64,000 bases of DNA from Ostrinia nubilalis (GCF_963855985.1 NC_087112.1:8372501-8436500), one strand, 5' to 3'; numbered from the stretch's first letter, positions 20,232 through 30,625 are shown. Numbers and translations are program-made. Notes: a model not told the origin generated them from the sequence alone.

Positions 20232-20325
20232 CGTTTGGTTAAGCGACGTCCACTGCTGGACAAAGGCCTCTCCCCAAGGATTTCCATAACGACCGATCCA
20301 TAACGAGCATCCAGGCTATATAGGT
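20232..20325 (-). mobile_element. RTE-A 3' relic
   Basis: GTCCACTGCTGGACAAAGGC and ATTTCCATAACGACCGATCC match the RTE-A 3' end in reverse, diverged. Confidence 0.65.
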
Positions 20326-20640
20326 AGTGCTAATTAAGAATTTTGTGACATTTCTGATTCAAGATTTTGGAGATGACATTGTATATTGTATAAGCATTTG
20401 TAAACAAACAAACATTTTCACTGTACTCTTTAATATAGATAGAATTTGACTGACAGAATACATGCCATTTGGTAAATTAAACGGGGGTTTAACTATGTCA
20501 GTATTTCAGGCACGGTTTTAGTAAAGCGTGAATTTGTTAAAATATTCATTACTTACAATAAATACGAGTGGTGTGAGTAATCTGTAGTACTTATTAACTA
20601 GATCGCTAATAACACAGAATCATAAACTAATTCGTTCATA

Positions 20641-20860
20641 TCCTACTATTACGAGTATTATAAAGTTTGTAAGGTTGGATTTATGTTTGTTACTCTTTCA
20701 CGTTTAAATCACTGACCTGGTTTTGATGAAAGGTAAAGATCGAGTTTGAGACTAGGAAAAACATAGGTTAGTTTTTATCCAGGTTTTTAAACACACGCAT
20801 ATGATTAAGACTTCGTGCGACGATATTTATCACACAGACGAAGCCGCGTGCAAAGGCTAG
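20641..20860 (+). mobile_element. Hel-1-like Helitron, full length
   Basis: TCCTACTATTACGAGTATTA at the 5' end, preceded by A; CTAG at 20857-20860 followed by T. The terminal hairpin is eroded (ACAGACGAAGCCGCGTGC). GTTACTCTTTCACGTTTAA and GGTTTTGATGAAA are the usual internal blocks. Non-coding. Confidence 0.8.
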
Positions 20861-20896
20861 TGAGTAATATGTAATAGTTAGCTAGTTCGCTAATAA

Positions 20897-21115
20897 GGCC
20901 CGGTTTTTTGATTCGTAGTTAAAATAACCAATGGTCAAGTTTGACAGATGTCAAATGACAAGTGGTTAAATATCAGAAAAAAATGTTTTTCGAACAATGG
21001 TTAGCTTGACTTTTAGTACATTTTTTAACTACTAGTTAACATTTTGTTAATATTTAACCATTAGTAGCAAAATTTAACAATTTGTTATTTTAACTACGAA
21101 TCAAAAAACTGGGCC
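20897..21115. mobile_element. PIF/Harbinger-type MITE, TAA-flanked
   Basis: Ends GGCCCGGTTTTTTGATTCGT and its reverse complement (one mismatch), continuing into AGTTAAAATAAC. TAA occurs at 20894-20896 and 21116-21118. A 3-bp TWA TSD with GGCCC ends fits PIF/Harbinger. About 219 bp, AT-rich, non-coding. Confidence 0.85.
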
Positions 21116-21217
21116 TAAGTAGCACAAACTTAGTATCCAAAAAAACCCAATCTGACTGGTCCGAATCAACCTCAAAAAGTTTTCACGAATAAAAAATACC
21201 CATTGCAAAAACTCGTC

Positions 21218-21310
21218 GCCTCCAGGAATAGAACCCGTATCCAGCTGACAAAGGCCAGGAATCGCAGACTCGTCTGAATAACTCGCGTCTTACAGGCAGT
21301 ATGCTCAGCG
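21218..21310 (-). repeat. tRNA-like SINE relic
   Basis: CCAGGAATAGAACCCGTATCC (reverse B-box) and GCAGACTCGTCTGAATAACT; weak. Confidence 0.4.
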
Positions 21311-21508
21311 GAACATTATTGCCTATTTAGATAACACGGGCCCGGGTTCAGGGTTGCCACTTGCACTTGTAGTTAATTTAATTTAAAAAAATTAAAATTG
21401 TTGTACAACTTTACACGTAAATGAAAATCCTTGACAGCTCCAACATTTTTATATGGATTTCAGGAATAACATTATAATTCACAGAATTATAACCTCACTA
21501 ATTAATTA

Positions 21509-21690
21509 AGGCAACCACGGGCCGGAAGACGTAGCGTGAGCCGTCCTACTAGGTGGACCGACGATCTGGTGAAGGTCGCGGGAAGAAGCTGGATGCGGTC
21601 AGCGCAGGACCGTATATTATGGAAAACCTTGGGGGAGGCCTTTGACCAGCAGTGGACGTCATTTGGCTGAAACGAACGAAGGAAAAAAAA
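21509..21690 (+). mobile_element. RTE-A C-terminus with open frame
   Basis: The frame 21509-21670 is open for 53 codons to a TGA: RWTDDLVKVAGRSWMRSAQ, then DRILWKTLGEAFDQQWTSFG. This is the C-terminal tail after the RT domain of an RTE-like LINE; W-DD, QDR and QQWTSFG are the conserved points. The 3' UTR is short and ends in an A-rich tail. It is 5'-truncated, with no RT or endonuclease present. Confidence 0.85.
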
Positions 21691-21832
21691 AAGAAAATGA
21701 ACAAGATATTTTGGTAACCATCCTTTTAAGTATAAGAATACCTGTAGTAGGAGGTAGAACGAACGAACTAGAATTACTTAGTCATTAATTTTACTGCTGC
21801 TAATAATCAGTATAAAACAGCGTTTGTGTTTT

Positions 21833-21968
21833 GACAGTTGGAGTTAAGATAGCCAGTTCCTCCGTGGTTGAGGATTCCGGATGAAACTCGCTTCCAGTGT
21901 CAGCCTGATCATCGCTTTCCATCAGGTGAGATTCAGGCCAAGAGCTTCCTCATTGTGGATAAAAAAAC
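21833..21968 (+). mobile_element. LINE-K 3' region, copy 3
   Basis: GACAGTTGGAGTTAAGATAG to CAGGCCAAGAGCTTCCTCAT and GGATAAAAAAA. More diverged in the middle (CCAGTGTCAGCCTGATCATC). Confidence 0.7.
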
Positions 21969-22385
21969 AGCATCTTTTTAGGTATTAAATAAAGATTGTA
22001 GTCTATCAATGGTTGTATTTTTCAAATAATTTTAAAAGCTAAAAAAAAGAAGAGCAACTACTATCATACGAAGAAGTAACGCGATATTAGCATTGGCCCT
22101 GATAAACGCTACTAAGAGAGAATTTGAATATACTGTACGATAAAAACAAAATATGTTTGTGGCAGCCCTTAACGTGATATACATCCATTCACACGCAGCC
22201 CTGAGACTGTTATTGTCGACCTAAACAAATATATTTGTAGCGGAATGTGTGTATGTAATTAACAACTCGGCAAAGTATGGAAATCGTTACAGAACATATT
22301 CGGGCTTGAATTGCAAATTTTATAAGGATTTGTTTGTTTAAAAACATTTTGTTGTTAAGGGTTTTAAATAAATAAAATATGTCAT
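21969..22385. other. No gene; nothing recognised
   Basis: No feature supported. Confidence 0.4.
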
Positions 22386-22395
22386 ATACTGGGAC

Positions 22396-22454
22396 GGTCT
22401 TTGTGGAAATCCTTGAGCATTTGTCCAGCAGTGGACGTCATTCGGCTGAAATAA
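22396..22454 (+). mobile_element. RTE-A 59-bp insertion with near-perfect TSD
   Basis: Only the last part of the LINE: GTCTTTGTGGAAATCCTTGA to GTGGACGTCATTCGGCTGAA. Flanks ATACTGGGAC (22386-22395) and ATACTAGGAC (22455-22464) form a 10-bp TSD with one mismatch. Confidence 0.7.
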
Positions 22455-22471
22455 ATACTAGGACACAGACA

Positions 22472-22800
22472 CTGTATTCACTAACTGTTGTAGAACTGCC
22501 CATTCATAAATTCAAAGCACATATTAAAAGTACTTTAATGAAAAAGGGCTACTAATAAAGTCGATGATTACTTATTTAAAAGATAAAAATGTTTGGGATA
22601 CGTTACTGCCTAGCTCGCATAAATATTTATAACTAGACTAACTGACTACAGAGGCTGACAATAGTGACTGAGTTTCTTGCGCTGCTACTTCTCAGCACTG
22701 GCCCATTTATTGTCCTGAACAGTGGTAGGGTTAATACTGGGACGTGTAAAAGTGCTTTTTTAAAGCCTATTAGCAAAAATAAATGAGTTTTATGAGTTTT
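22472..22800 (+). mobile_element. LINE-P C-terminus and 3' UTR
   Basis: The first 70 bp encode TVVELPIHKFKAHIKSTLM, a recognisable LINE ORF2 C-terminal motif (LP-HKFK), followed by stops. The 3' UTR has CCTAGCTCGCATAAATATT, GTGACTGAGTTTCTTGCGC, CTCAGCACTGGCCCATTTAT and TACTGGGACGTGTAAAAGTG. The same order is seen reversed at 44974-45290. Likely a Jockey/CR1-type family. Confidence 0.8.
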
Positions 22801-22807
22801 TTTATGT

Positions 22808-22935
22808 GATACTTGCTTAAGTGAAGCAGAAAATCGAACGCACAGCGTTGAATAGAGCTCTGTGATTGGTTCGTGTGTCACCCTGTGCGTCCACGCGCAC
22901 TGTGAGACGTCATAGTAATGTTTGTGAATACGGGC
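22808..22935 (+). mobile_element. MITE-G copy 3, left end truncated
   Basis: Begins at ACTTGCTTAAGTGAAGCAG and runs to GTTTGTGAATACGGGC. It abuts the LINE-P tail, so LINE-P lies next to, or replaced, its left end. Confidence 0.7.
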
Positions 22936-22982
22936 GAGAGCCATTTATTCTTTAACTAAGCAAAGCTTGTACTTCATAGGAA

Positions 22983-23145
22983 CCGTTCCCACGGCAATCC
23001 AGTTTTTCAGGATCCCGCAAAACTGGACTGTAGTGTGAACACACATTTGTAAGTTCGAACGGATCGGTTTTTCGGGACACTGCAAACGGGGTGTTCGTGT
23101 GAACGTTTTAATATCAAAACTCGTATACTATTAAACTGGATACCT
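22983..23145 (+). repeat. rep-F copy
   Basis: CCGTTCCCACGGCAATCCAG, GCAAAACTGGACTGTAGTG, TTCGGGACACTGCAAACGGG and GTTCGTGTGAACGTTTTAA; the distal end has diverged. Confidence 0.65.
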
Positions 23146-23970
23146 ACTTATCTACAGACAAATAAAATAAATGCAGCAGTATTTTTTAATATTAATTAAT
23201 ACTCTACCAACAACAAAATTAACAATTACATAAATCCACAAAAAGCGAACCTACATTTCCATTAAAAATTAAAATGCCAACATTTTTCACTTCCAATTTT
23301 GCATTTTAAATTACCACTAGAATAATAAAATATTTTTCAACATACAAATTCAACAAACGATAAAAAATATACTGAATGGAGAATTCATGTCAGAAAACCA
23401 GTTTTTAAAAACAAAGCTTATTAAAATCGAGAATTATTGCTAATCGAATGCAATAATAGTGATGGGAAATGATAAACATTTAAGTTTATCGATAATAAAT
23501 AATTGTAATGTTTTCTGTATAATGAGGTGCGGTTCCTTATAGGGTGGGTGTTTCAATTTTTGGAATGTTGAAAATAATGTTAGAAGTTTTTAATAAACTA
23601 AGCTGCTTAGAGTAAAATTAATCCCTGACACTGACTGAATACTTTTATTTTATGTTAGCACAGAAAACGTGATGTATTTATAAAGAAGAAGGCGGTTAAA
23701 AATATTTTATTCACAGGAAATTAAAAATTATACTTCATTCATAAATTAAAAATATTTGGGAAGTTCAAAAACTCCGATACTAAAAATATTCGTTATTCTC
23801 GAATAACGAGCTAATCAGCGTAAAAATCTGCTCGAAATTTGAACACCGAACTATCTATCCAATACCTGTTAGCGCAAAAAAAAAGTTTTGCGAATTCTCC
23901 GCTCACCGTACCGACGGCAATTTTCAAATTATCTCCCCAATTTGAATATTTAACGAAAAGACAATACAGT
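23146..23970. other. No gene; AT-rich
   Basis: No feature supported. Confidence 0.4.
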
Positions 23971-23973
23971 TAG

Positions 23974-24360
23974 CTGACACAAAAGCAGATATCGGAGTTG
24001 GCCGGATCCAAAAATTTATTAAAAACCATACAGAATGCGAATATGTGCCGTCGGGTATGCGGAAATCGCGTCAAAAATATGGAAGTTTGGGAGCGCTTTT
24101 TAAAATTATACAACGAATTTGAGATTCAAATTGAAATGGGATGTCACACCGCACTCGGCGGTCCGTCCGTAAAACAATTATATGCCTATTCGTTGGAAAA
24201 AATTGAAAAAAAATGGAATCGAGAGCTGGAAATAGGCGTAACAAAGTGAAGGTTTATGCGGACCGAAATGCGGACGTTTAAAATTAACGCTTCAACGTTT
24301 CGATGCGAATGTAGAATTGTAGATATTAACGCAATGCCGATTCTGGAATGCATTTGCTAA
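23974..24360 (+). pseudogene. Unrecognised reading frame with one internal TGA
   Basis: One frame is open from CTG at 23974 (just after a TAG) to TAA at 24358-24360, broken only by TGA at 24247-24249: about 128 codons, by my hand reading. The first ATG is at 24043 and gives 68 codons to the TGA. The N-terminal part is charged and helix-like (NMEVWERFLKLYNEFEIQIE, then LEKIEKKWNRELEIGVTK); the part after the TGA contains Cys residues (FRCECR, ILECIC). No family recognised. Composition looks more protein-like than other frames here, but no splice sites or start context support it. It may be a decayed exon. Confidence 0.3.
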
Positions 24361-24494
24361 GCCCAAATCGAAATTCGATTCGCCAAAAAATTTTATGGAA
24401 ACATTTCGTTGGTCCGATTGATTTTGCAGCGTTTGTCACGTGAGATTTTTAAATTTTTGACCTCAACTGGCCTGGTTTCGCCTATTTGACTAGT

Positions 24495-24540
24495 CAGCTG
24501 CAAGTTCGAATCCCGCTGGAGCCAATTATGTGTTCAAATA
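24495..24540 (+). repeat. tRNA-like SINE relic
   Basis: GCAAGTTCGAATCCCGCTGG is a good B-box with T-arm-like flanks; no A-box. Confidence 0.5.
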
Positions 24541-25132
24541 TACGAAATCGGAGATGTTTTCGTAACATAATTATTGTATTTTGTACCGTTTAAGAAGGTT
24601 TATTTTTATAGTCATGAGTTTACTATCAATATTAAGAAGAACCAAAAACATAAACAAATTACTAAGGAGGATTAACCCATAATTAGGGTATTCCGTATTC
24701 AACCTATAACGTCTCAACCCACTTTGGATGGTTGGGAGAATCTTAACATTTATTTATAAACTTCTCAGAAAATAATTATTATATTTGTTTTCACAACTTA
24801 CCATAGATATTCCCAATTCCGAAACATATCAAGTTTATTTGTCCAATAGAAACAAAAATGGAAACTGGCCATTTCACTCATCACGGAAACTTCGCTTGAA
24901 ACTGATTAAACGAATTCATTGTGATGAATATTTATAATTTCCCACAGTGTATTTCCATTCGTAATAATAAAAACATGTCGGACTTAATTTGGGACGGGAT
25001 ATTTTATAAATTATTGGGTTTACTTGTATTCCCGGGAATGTATTGTGAGAATGGATTGTAAGGACACAAAGATGAACGAATAGGGGTGTGGAAACATAAA
25101 TCTAGTGATGTAACGAGCTAAGTAACGGACCT
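24541..25132. other. No gene; AT-rich
   Basis: No feature supported. Confidence 0.4.
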
Positions 25133-25250
25133 TTTTAAGGAGAGAGTGAATAGGCACTTACAGGGCAGATAATATTTACCATCCTAGACTGCATCTCACT
25201 TAAAACACCAGCGATTGCGGTCAAACACCTGCCTTGTTATGCATAAAAAA
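25133..25250 (+). mobile_element. LINE-J 3' tail
   Basis: GAGAGTGAATAGGCACTTAC encodes RVNRHLQGR, the last ORF2 residues, followed by CATCCTAGACTGCATCTCAC, GCGATTGCGGTCAAACACCT and TGTTATGCATAAAAAA. Also found at 41115, 41995, and reversed at 38657 and 50143. Likely Jockey clade. Confidence 0.75.
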
Positions 25251-26390
25251 CGTAAGTTGGGAGTAAGTTTTTGGACTTAAAAAAAAATCAAGAAATGTGA
25301 CAACACCTTTACCAGCCAGCATCAAAATAATGGGGCGGCATTATGATGAACAGAAAAGAAAATCGCTTTTATTGACAAGAAAATAAACTAAAAAGAGATG
25401 CAAAATGTGAATGTGAGTAAGATAAGGATACATAGTATTGACTCAAGATTTGAGTAATCCACATCGTAAGCAATGAAAGCTGGTGCAAACAAAATTAGTG
25501 ACATTTTGTTTGTTTGTCGTTTCTTAGTCATGTTCTTGAGGGTCGTGATATAAAATGAAACATAAAACGCCTTTCATAGAAATTCAAATGGATTTAGGCT
25601 AAAGTAATTAAATTAAGCCCTCAGTCTGTTAGAGCTATGTAGTCTGACAGCAGGTTATAATACACAAACAAGAAAGAAGGATAACTAGAGTATAATATAC
25701 ACTTTCTATCTAGACACGCGGCAGTGTGTCAAGCTAAGTTCAAGCAAAGGAACTGGCTAGCCAGCGCCGAGTGTAATATTACACGATCTATTTGGGGCCA
25801 AGTCAAATCTAACCTCCAATAAACTTGGCACTCATTTAGATCTCCATTCTTTTTGCGGCGAAGCCCACAGCCAGGCATAATTTTTGTATTGAACTTGGCT
25901 CTCCTTTACATTTATGTTTTTGGTGGGATAGAAATATCAACATCAAAGAAATAAAGTACATACCCAATACTCAGTAACCGATTTGTTATGAGTTTGTACA
26001 AAACGCTTTTCGATACTTAATGATACAAATACAAATATTTTATGAAATAACTAAATGTTTCCTTGGAGACCCTTTTCCTCAAACCGACACGTTTCAAAAT
26101 ATTCCCTAATAATTTACTTGAAATCGATCATTGGCACGTGGACATAAAATATTTACTAGAGAAAATATTATTGTCCCAGTTATGAAATATAAAATGTTTT
26201 TATAAACACCCGGCAAGGAATAAAATATTACCGAAACGGGTGACAGTTTGTCCTCATTTTGCTGGTCGCTCTATTTATTATTTAGTAACCAATTCGATTT
26301 TGGTTTGCTTTTGAATTCCCGTTACGTATAGATTAACCATTACATATCTACTGATAATTGTGAAAAATTTAAAACGTTAAAATAGCGGTA
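25251..26390. other. No gene; nothing recognised
   Basis: Mixed AT-rich sequence with no supported feature. Confidence 0.4.
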
Positions 26391-26399
26391 TCGTTATGT

Positions 26400-26612
26400 A
26401 TAGCCAATAAGCTGCTGTCATAGTGACATTGACGTAATATCAATGTCACATGATAATAAAACGTCAGAATAGAGGGACACGCGGAGACGACTCCGCATTC
26501 CGTGATGAATTGTACATATCTAAAATAAGGCAATATAGTGTGAAAGTTGAGTATTCAGTGTTTTATTTATGAGAATAGATCTACCGGTTTTCTAACACTA
26601 CATAAAACCTCA
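26400..26612 (+). mobile_element. Possible LTR-like 3' end
   Basis: GGACACGCGGAGACGACTCC, then TATTCAGTGTTTTATTT (initiator-like) and an end at TTTCTAACA are reminiscent of insect LTR R/U5 regions. Upstream is a 10-bp hairpin GTGACATTGA/TCAATGTCAC (26423-26449). No 5' LTR boundary, primer-binding site or TSD was found; speculative. Confidence 0.2.
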
Positions 26613-26717
26613 CAAAATTCTCACTTTTTTACTAAAAAAAACATCAGAAAATATGATATTAAAAAGATAAAATTACTTAGCTTAAAATTTCCGCTTAGTC
26701 GCACCTGAAATGGTAAA

Positions 26718-26756
26718 GTTACATTTCACACGGGTGAAGCCGCGGGCAAAAGCTAG
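26718..26756 (+). mobile_element. Hel-1 3' terminus
   Basis: CACGGGTGAAGCCGCGGGCAAAAG then CTAG/T: the terminal hairpin and end only. Confidence 0.65.
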
Positions 26757-27107
26757 TTTATAATAAGTACTTCATTCTTCCACGTGCCGCCCGCGGGCGT
26801 TCCGAGACGAGTTTAAAGGATGATGGGCACAAATGTATGGAAAGTGGTACCCGCTCCAATAGCCATAACCAATATATATTTCAAAAGGCCTTTAGATGTA
26901 GAAAAATGTCTGCTATGGGGCCAGTTCTAATTCACGTTTTGAAAGCCGTAATTCCACTAAGTATTATAATGAAAGTATAACACAATCATCCATGTATACG
27001 AGTATGTACTATGACTACAATCTAATAATATAACTAAAAGAAGCCTTGCAAAGGAAAGGATTATACCTACGATGAACTACCCAAGCTATTAGCCCTTTAT
27101 TCTCTTT

Positions 27108-27275
27108 CATCATCATCATCATGATCATTTTAGCCATAAGACGTCCAGTTGAACATAGGCCTCCCCCAATGATTTCCACAATGGCCGGTTGGTGGCGGCC
27201 TGCATACAGCGCCTTCCCGCTACCTTTATAAGGTCGTCGGTCCATCTTGTGGGTGGACTTAATGGGTCTTGTGGG
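27108..27275 (-). mobile_element. RTE-B insertion with 12-bp TSD
   Basis: TTTATTCTCTTT (27096-27107) and TTTATTCGCTTT (27276-27287) flank it, one mismatch. The insert begins with a (CAT)n tail, then CATAGGCCTCCCCCAATGAT and GGCGGCCTGCATACAGCGCC, and ends in the GTGGGTGGAC block. The minus strand encodes the W-DD...YAGRHQP region with frame damage. Confidence 0.8.
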
Positions 27276-27342
27276 TTTATTCGCTTTAGCAACCCATAAT
27301 AAAACCCTTAAGAAATAATAAAACTCCAACCCTTTTATTAAT

Positions 27343-27433
27343 AAAAGTTACACCCTAGTTGAACTCTGATTTAAATTGTCATTTGGTATGGAAATGTCAT
27401 TTTAATCCAAGGTTCATCCTAGGTATAACTTTT
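27343..27433. repeat. Short fold-back element
   Basis: AAAAGTTACACCCTAGTTGA...TAAATTGTCATTT pairs with AAATGTCATTTTAATCCAAG...ATAACTTTT at roughly 80% over about 42 bp, almost no loop. An old palindromic MITE. Confidence 0.5.
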
Positions 27434-27595
27434 TTTTAAATAAGGGGGTAGTAGTTATTCAAATAAAAACATTTATTTCACAATTATATCTATCAATAAT
27501 TATAGAGTTAAGGAAGGATGCTGGAGCAGTAAACCCTTCATACCTCGCACAACCTAAGTATCATAAGATGGACACGTATGATACTTCGGTAACAC

Positions 27596-27851
27596 AAAAA
27601 GTATGTTTATCTTCGAACGCAACCAGATCTGAGGCTGGTGGCCATAGTAAATGTTGTTCGTCTTGGTAAGACCTTTCAAATGACACTACAAACGTAACTA
27701 TTGGAGCCGGGTACCATTTTGCCAAAAAGTATGTTTATCTTCGAACTCAACCAGATCTGAGGCTGGTGGCCATAGTAAAAGTTGTTCGTCTTCGTAAGAC
27801 CTTTCAAACGACACTAGAAGCATATCTATTGGAGCCGGGTACCATTTTGCC
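27596..27851 (+). repeat. Two tandem 128-bp units
   Basis: Copies 27596-27723 and 27724-27851 differ at about 8 positions (around 93% identical). Each contains CCAGATCTGAGGCTGGTGGC and GGAGCCGGGTACCATTTTGCC. The period is not a multiple of three. A minus-strand 92-codon frame (27698-27976) runs through copy 2 but is not recognised. Confidence 0.85.
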
Positions 27852-28183
27852 CATTGTCCTTTATCGATATATCGACACATACTTTGTCCCATCCCTATTG
27901 AGTAACGAACCACTATGCTAATAGAGAAGTAGCGGATTTGCATGAAACAAATCTGCTGTTCACTGATTATTGCCATTGGCCATTAATTGTAATTAATGAG
28001 ACTTCGTATGTGGTCTTTAACGATTGGAGCGCCGCGGCAGATTTCCGAGTTAAATTGCTCTTATAAAGACAATAATTGCTTGGCAATATACCGTTTATGT
28101 ACTTTTAATTTCAATTTAGCCTGTAGGTTGACTGGGAGAGACTGTCATACTCCAAGGTATTAAGTTTGCCTATTGTTGCCTAT

Positions 28184-28280
28184 TTGACCTTCACTGGTTG
28201 GGTTTTTATTGGCGGTCAAGCTGTAGATCCTGGCTACACAGGAGTTGCAGCGGTGGGAACGAGAGGTGGGAATAGTCCCG
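28184..28280 (-). repeat. rep-S copy, minus
   Basis: GGTTGGGTTTTTATTGGCGG, TCAAGCTGTAGATCCTGGCT and AGTTGCAGCGGTGGGAACGA: the reverse of the unit at 56033. Identity unknown; probably a SINE or LINE 3' segment spread in Lepidoptera. Confidence 0.65.
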
Positions 28281-28827
28281 TTATTATTGCCTTTTTGGTT
28301 TAATGAAGATTTAAAACAATAAATACGTTGTAGTTTGTAAACAGCAACTACTAGCGATTAGTTAGGGACAAAAGATTATACATATAAAATTGATTGTTAT
28401 TTACCGCAACTAAATAATTTTGCCACTAAAATAACCAGTTTTAGATGCTATCAGAGCGAAGCACTTATTTTACAAAAGCTTGCCTTTGAGCTTTCTGATT
28501 TAAAATTATTTTGTACGTAAATCGTGGTACCGACAAAACTACAGAAGCAGTTTCATAAGGAAATTAAATTTTGACAACATTATTAACTTGTATAAGGTAT
28601 GTCAATAGTCTATTGCTATATTCGTAACCCGTTAGTGATGTATAAGCATAGTATTTTGTACAAAATGAATGACAAAATGTCTAAAGTTCAAAAACTGATC
28701 AAATATCGAAGACGCAACGTTGAAAAACTGTTGGAGACATTCTTCAGTTTATTGAAGCGTGATGTATAGTATACGAGTAGTCTATCAATAAGAGAAATAC
28801 TTTGGTGTCTTATGTTTTGTGAAGGTC
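28281..28827. other. No gene; nothing recognised
   Basis: No feature supported. Confidence 0.4.
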
Positions 28828-28830
28828 TTA

Positions 28831-28981
28831 GAGCCCTCGCCTACGGCGACTTTTTACAGCATCGCTACTAACGCGCGTTAGTCGCATTTGCAACGCACTA
28901 CAGAAGTGATGCCAACGCGCTACTAACGCGCTACAGTAGCGCGACTGGATCGCTACAAAAAGTCGCCGTGGACGAGTGCCC
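28831..28981. mobile_element. PIF/Harbinger-type MITE, TTA-flanked
   Basis: TTA at 28828-28830 and 28982-28984. Ends GAGCCCTCGCCTACGGCGAC and, reversed, GGGCACTCGTCCACGGCGAC, then TTTTT. The interior is rich in AACGCGCTAC/GTAGCGCG words in both orientations. 151 bp, non-coding. Confidence 0.75.
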
Positions 28982-29117
28982 TTAGCTATTAAAGTAATTT
29001 TTTTCCCACAGCATCGAGACATTACATGAATTTACATGAATTTACATGGGCCAGTGCAATAATGTACTCGTATTAATCATGCTAGGACTGAGACGTTTTT
29101 CTTGCTAGAATAAATAC

Positions 29118-29260
29118 AGTGTGACAATGTGGGCTGGGCTGGGCATATAGATTGTCTCTGGAGGTGCCTGGATGCGAGCGGCGCAGGACCGGTCTTTGTG
29201 GAAATCCTTCGGGGAGGCCTTTGTCCAGCACTGGACCTCTTTCGGCTGGAACGAACGAAT
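29118..29260 (+). mobile_element. RTE-A 3' piece
   Basis: Contains GGATGCGAGCGGCGCAGGAC, GTCTTTGTGGAAATCCTTCG and the GACC-CTTTCGGCTGGAACG end. Flanking TGACAATGT and TGATAATGT suggest a 9-bp TSD with one mismatch. Confidence 0.75.
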
Positions 29261-29567
29261 GATAATGTAGAATCTTCTACGCTTCTCCCATTCACCAGTA
29301 AGTGCTTTTAATTCGTAATCTCATAAGATAAGAGATGTTTATCGTAAGGTTATCTGTGAGTTAATTTTATCGACGTATTGAACAAGTGAAACGCATTAAC
29401 GCGTATTGGGAAGCCATTACAATTGAAATTTGCGGGTTCAATAAAATACTATAAAAGGATTCGTATTTAAAGTGACCGTTATTTATAATGCTGAAAAAAG
29501 ATTTATGTATTTTGATTTTTTATTTTGAGTGATTTTAAGATGTTGTACGATAAATCATTATCTCTCT

Positions 29568-29805
29568 TCGGACACAGGTTGGCCGTAGTAAGGACAAACT
29601 GGTCAGGTGGGGATTCTTGGATGGCTTAAACATGGAGTGCAGGTGCGGTTTTATTCCCCAGTCGATGAAGCACCTGATGTCGTGCCCTGAGTGCCCGAGC
29701 AACTGCACTCAGGAGGATTTGATGAGTGCTGCTGACAACGTCACTCTTGTGGCGGAGTTTTGGGCTGACACTGTGTAGGTTTGTTGTGGACACAATAAGA
29801 AGAAG
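29568..29805 (+). mobile_element. LINE-D insertion with 11-bp TSD
   Basis: Exact TSD ATTATCTCTCT at 29557-29567 and 29806-29816. The insert encodes the C-terminus: MECRCGFIPQSMKHLMSCPE then CPSNCTQEDLMSAADNVTLV and AEFWADTV-stop. Cys/His spacing (C-x-C...H...CP-x-CP) marks the zinc-knuckle of LINE ORF2 C-termini. The 3' end is GTTTGTTGTGGACACAATAAG plus (AAG)n. 5'-truncated; the frame appears intact over this stretch. Confidence 0.9.
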
Positions 29806-29828
29806 ATTATCTCTCTGTTGATTTGCTA

Positions 29829-29946
29829 GCCTCCCCAACCCGTCTGGCCAGCGTGGGGAGTGTTGATCAATACCTCCATTTGCCTCTGGTAAATTAGAGA
29901 GGGTCGTGCTCCTGCAGTGGAGACTAATTGATCTGATGATGATGAT
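29829..29946 (+). mobile_element. LINE-E insertion with 9-bp TSD
   Basis: GATTTGCTA at 29820-29828 and 29947-29955. The insert has CCCAACCCGTCTGGCCAGCG, TCCATTTGCCTCTGGTAAAT, GGTCGTGCTCCTGCAGTGGA and a (GATGAT)n tail. It sits only about 13 bp after the LINE-D insertion. Confidence 0.8.
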
Positions 29947-30014
29947 GATTTGCTAAAACTATAATCTACATTAATCTACAGTGTAGATTTTCTTTAGTGT
30001 TTTTATTTAGTGTC

Positions 30015-30135
30015 TATTTGTAGGAATAGGCTCCGAAACAGTGGAGCGATTTGAAAAGTTATTTATATTTCACCATTAGAATCCTACAATATCCCTCATA
30101 AACATAAGCGGTATAAAGTTCGCCGGGTCAGCTAG
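30015..30135 (+). mobile_element. Helitron-like 3' fragment
   Basis: Same family as 851-974; ends AAGTTCGCCGGGTCAGCTAG/T. Confidence 0.6.
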
Positions 30136-30174
30136 TTTACATTTAATTTAATTTCTACACTTATAAATGTAGCA

Positions 30175-30285
30175 GTATGCGCTGAATGCAGACCGCTACC
30201 AACCGGGCGATGTGGAAATCATTGGGGGAGGCTTATGTTCAGCAGTGGACGTCCTGTGGCTGAAATGATAATGATGATGATGATG
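30175..30285 (+). mobile_element. RTE-B 3' piece
   Basis: CGCTGAATGCAGACCGCTAC to GTGGACGTCCTGTGGCTGAA and a (ATG)n tail. Encodes the WMQAATNRAMWKSLGE-like tail with substitutions. Confidence 0.8.
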
Positions 30286-30571
30286 AATTTCTAGACTGTT
30301 TAGATGGCTTGCAAAAGCAATATGAAACAAAACCTATAAATCCGTAGATCTACCAAATCTACTACCTACCAAAATCTAGCAATTTCCATGATTTAGTATA
30401 ATCACTACAGATAACTATGACGCAATCAATCGATATTAATCAATGCTGATGTACACATTCCTCCAGGGTCGCTCGCTCGCATAAATTATAAAATTAATTA
30501 TTGGACCACAATGCTAGGTTTGTTAGCACGTGGAGCAACAAATAAAGGAGACATGGATACGGTAATTATTA

Positions 30572-30622
30572 ATAACTTTTGCCTGCGGCTTTGCCCAAGT
30601 GTATTTCGGTCTGACACAAGGT
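30572..30622 (-). mobile_element. Hel-1 3' remnant
   Basis: TAACTTTTGCCTGCGGCTTTGCCCAAGTG: reverse of an eroded terminal hairpin. Confidence 0.4.
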
Positions 30623-30625
30623 GAC

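Noticed and set aside
28828..29022. 64-codon Arg-rich minus-strand frame
   Set aside because: It is the translation of a MITE rich in AACGCGC words.
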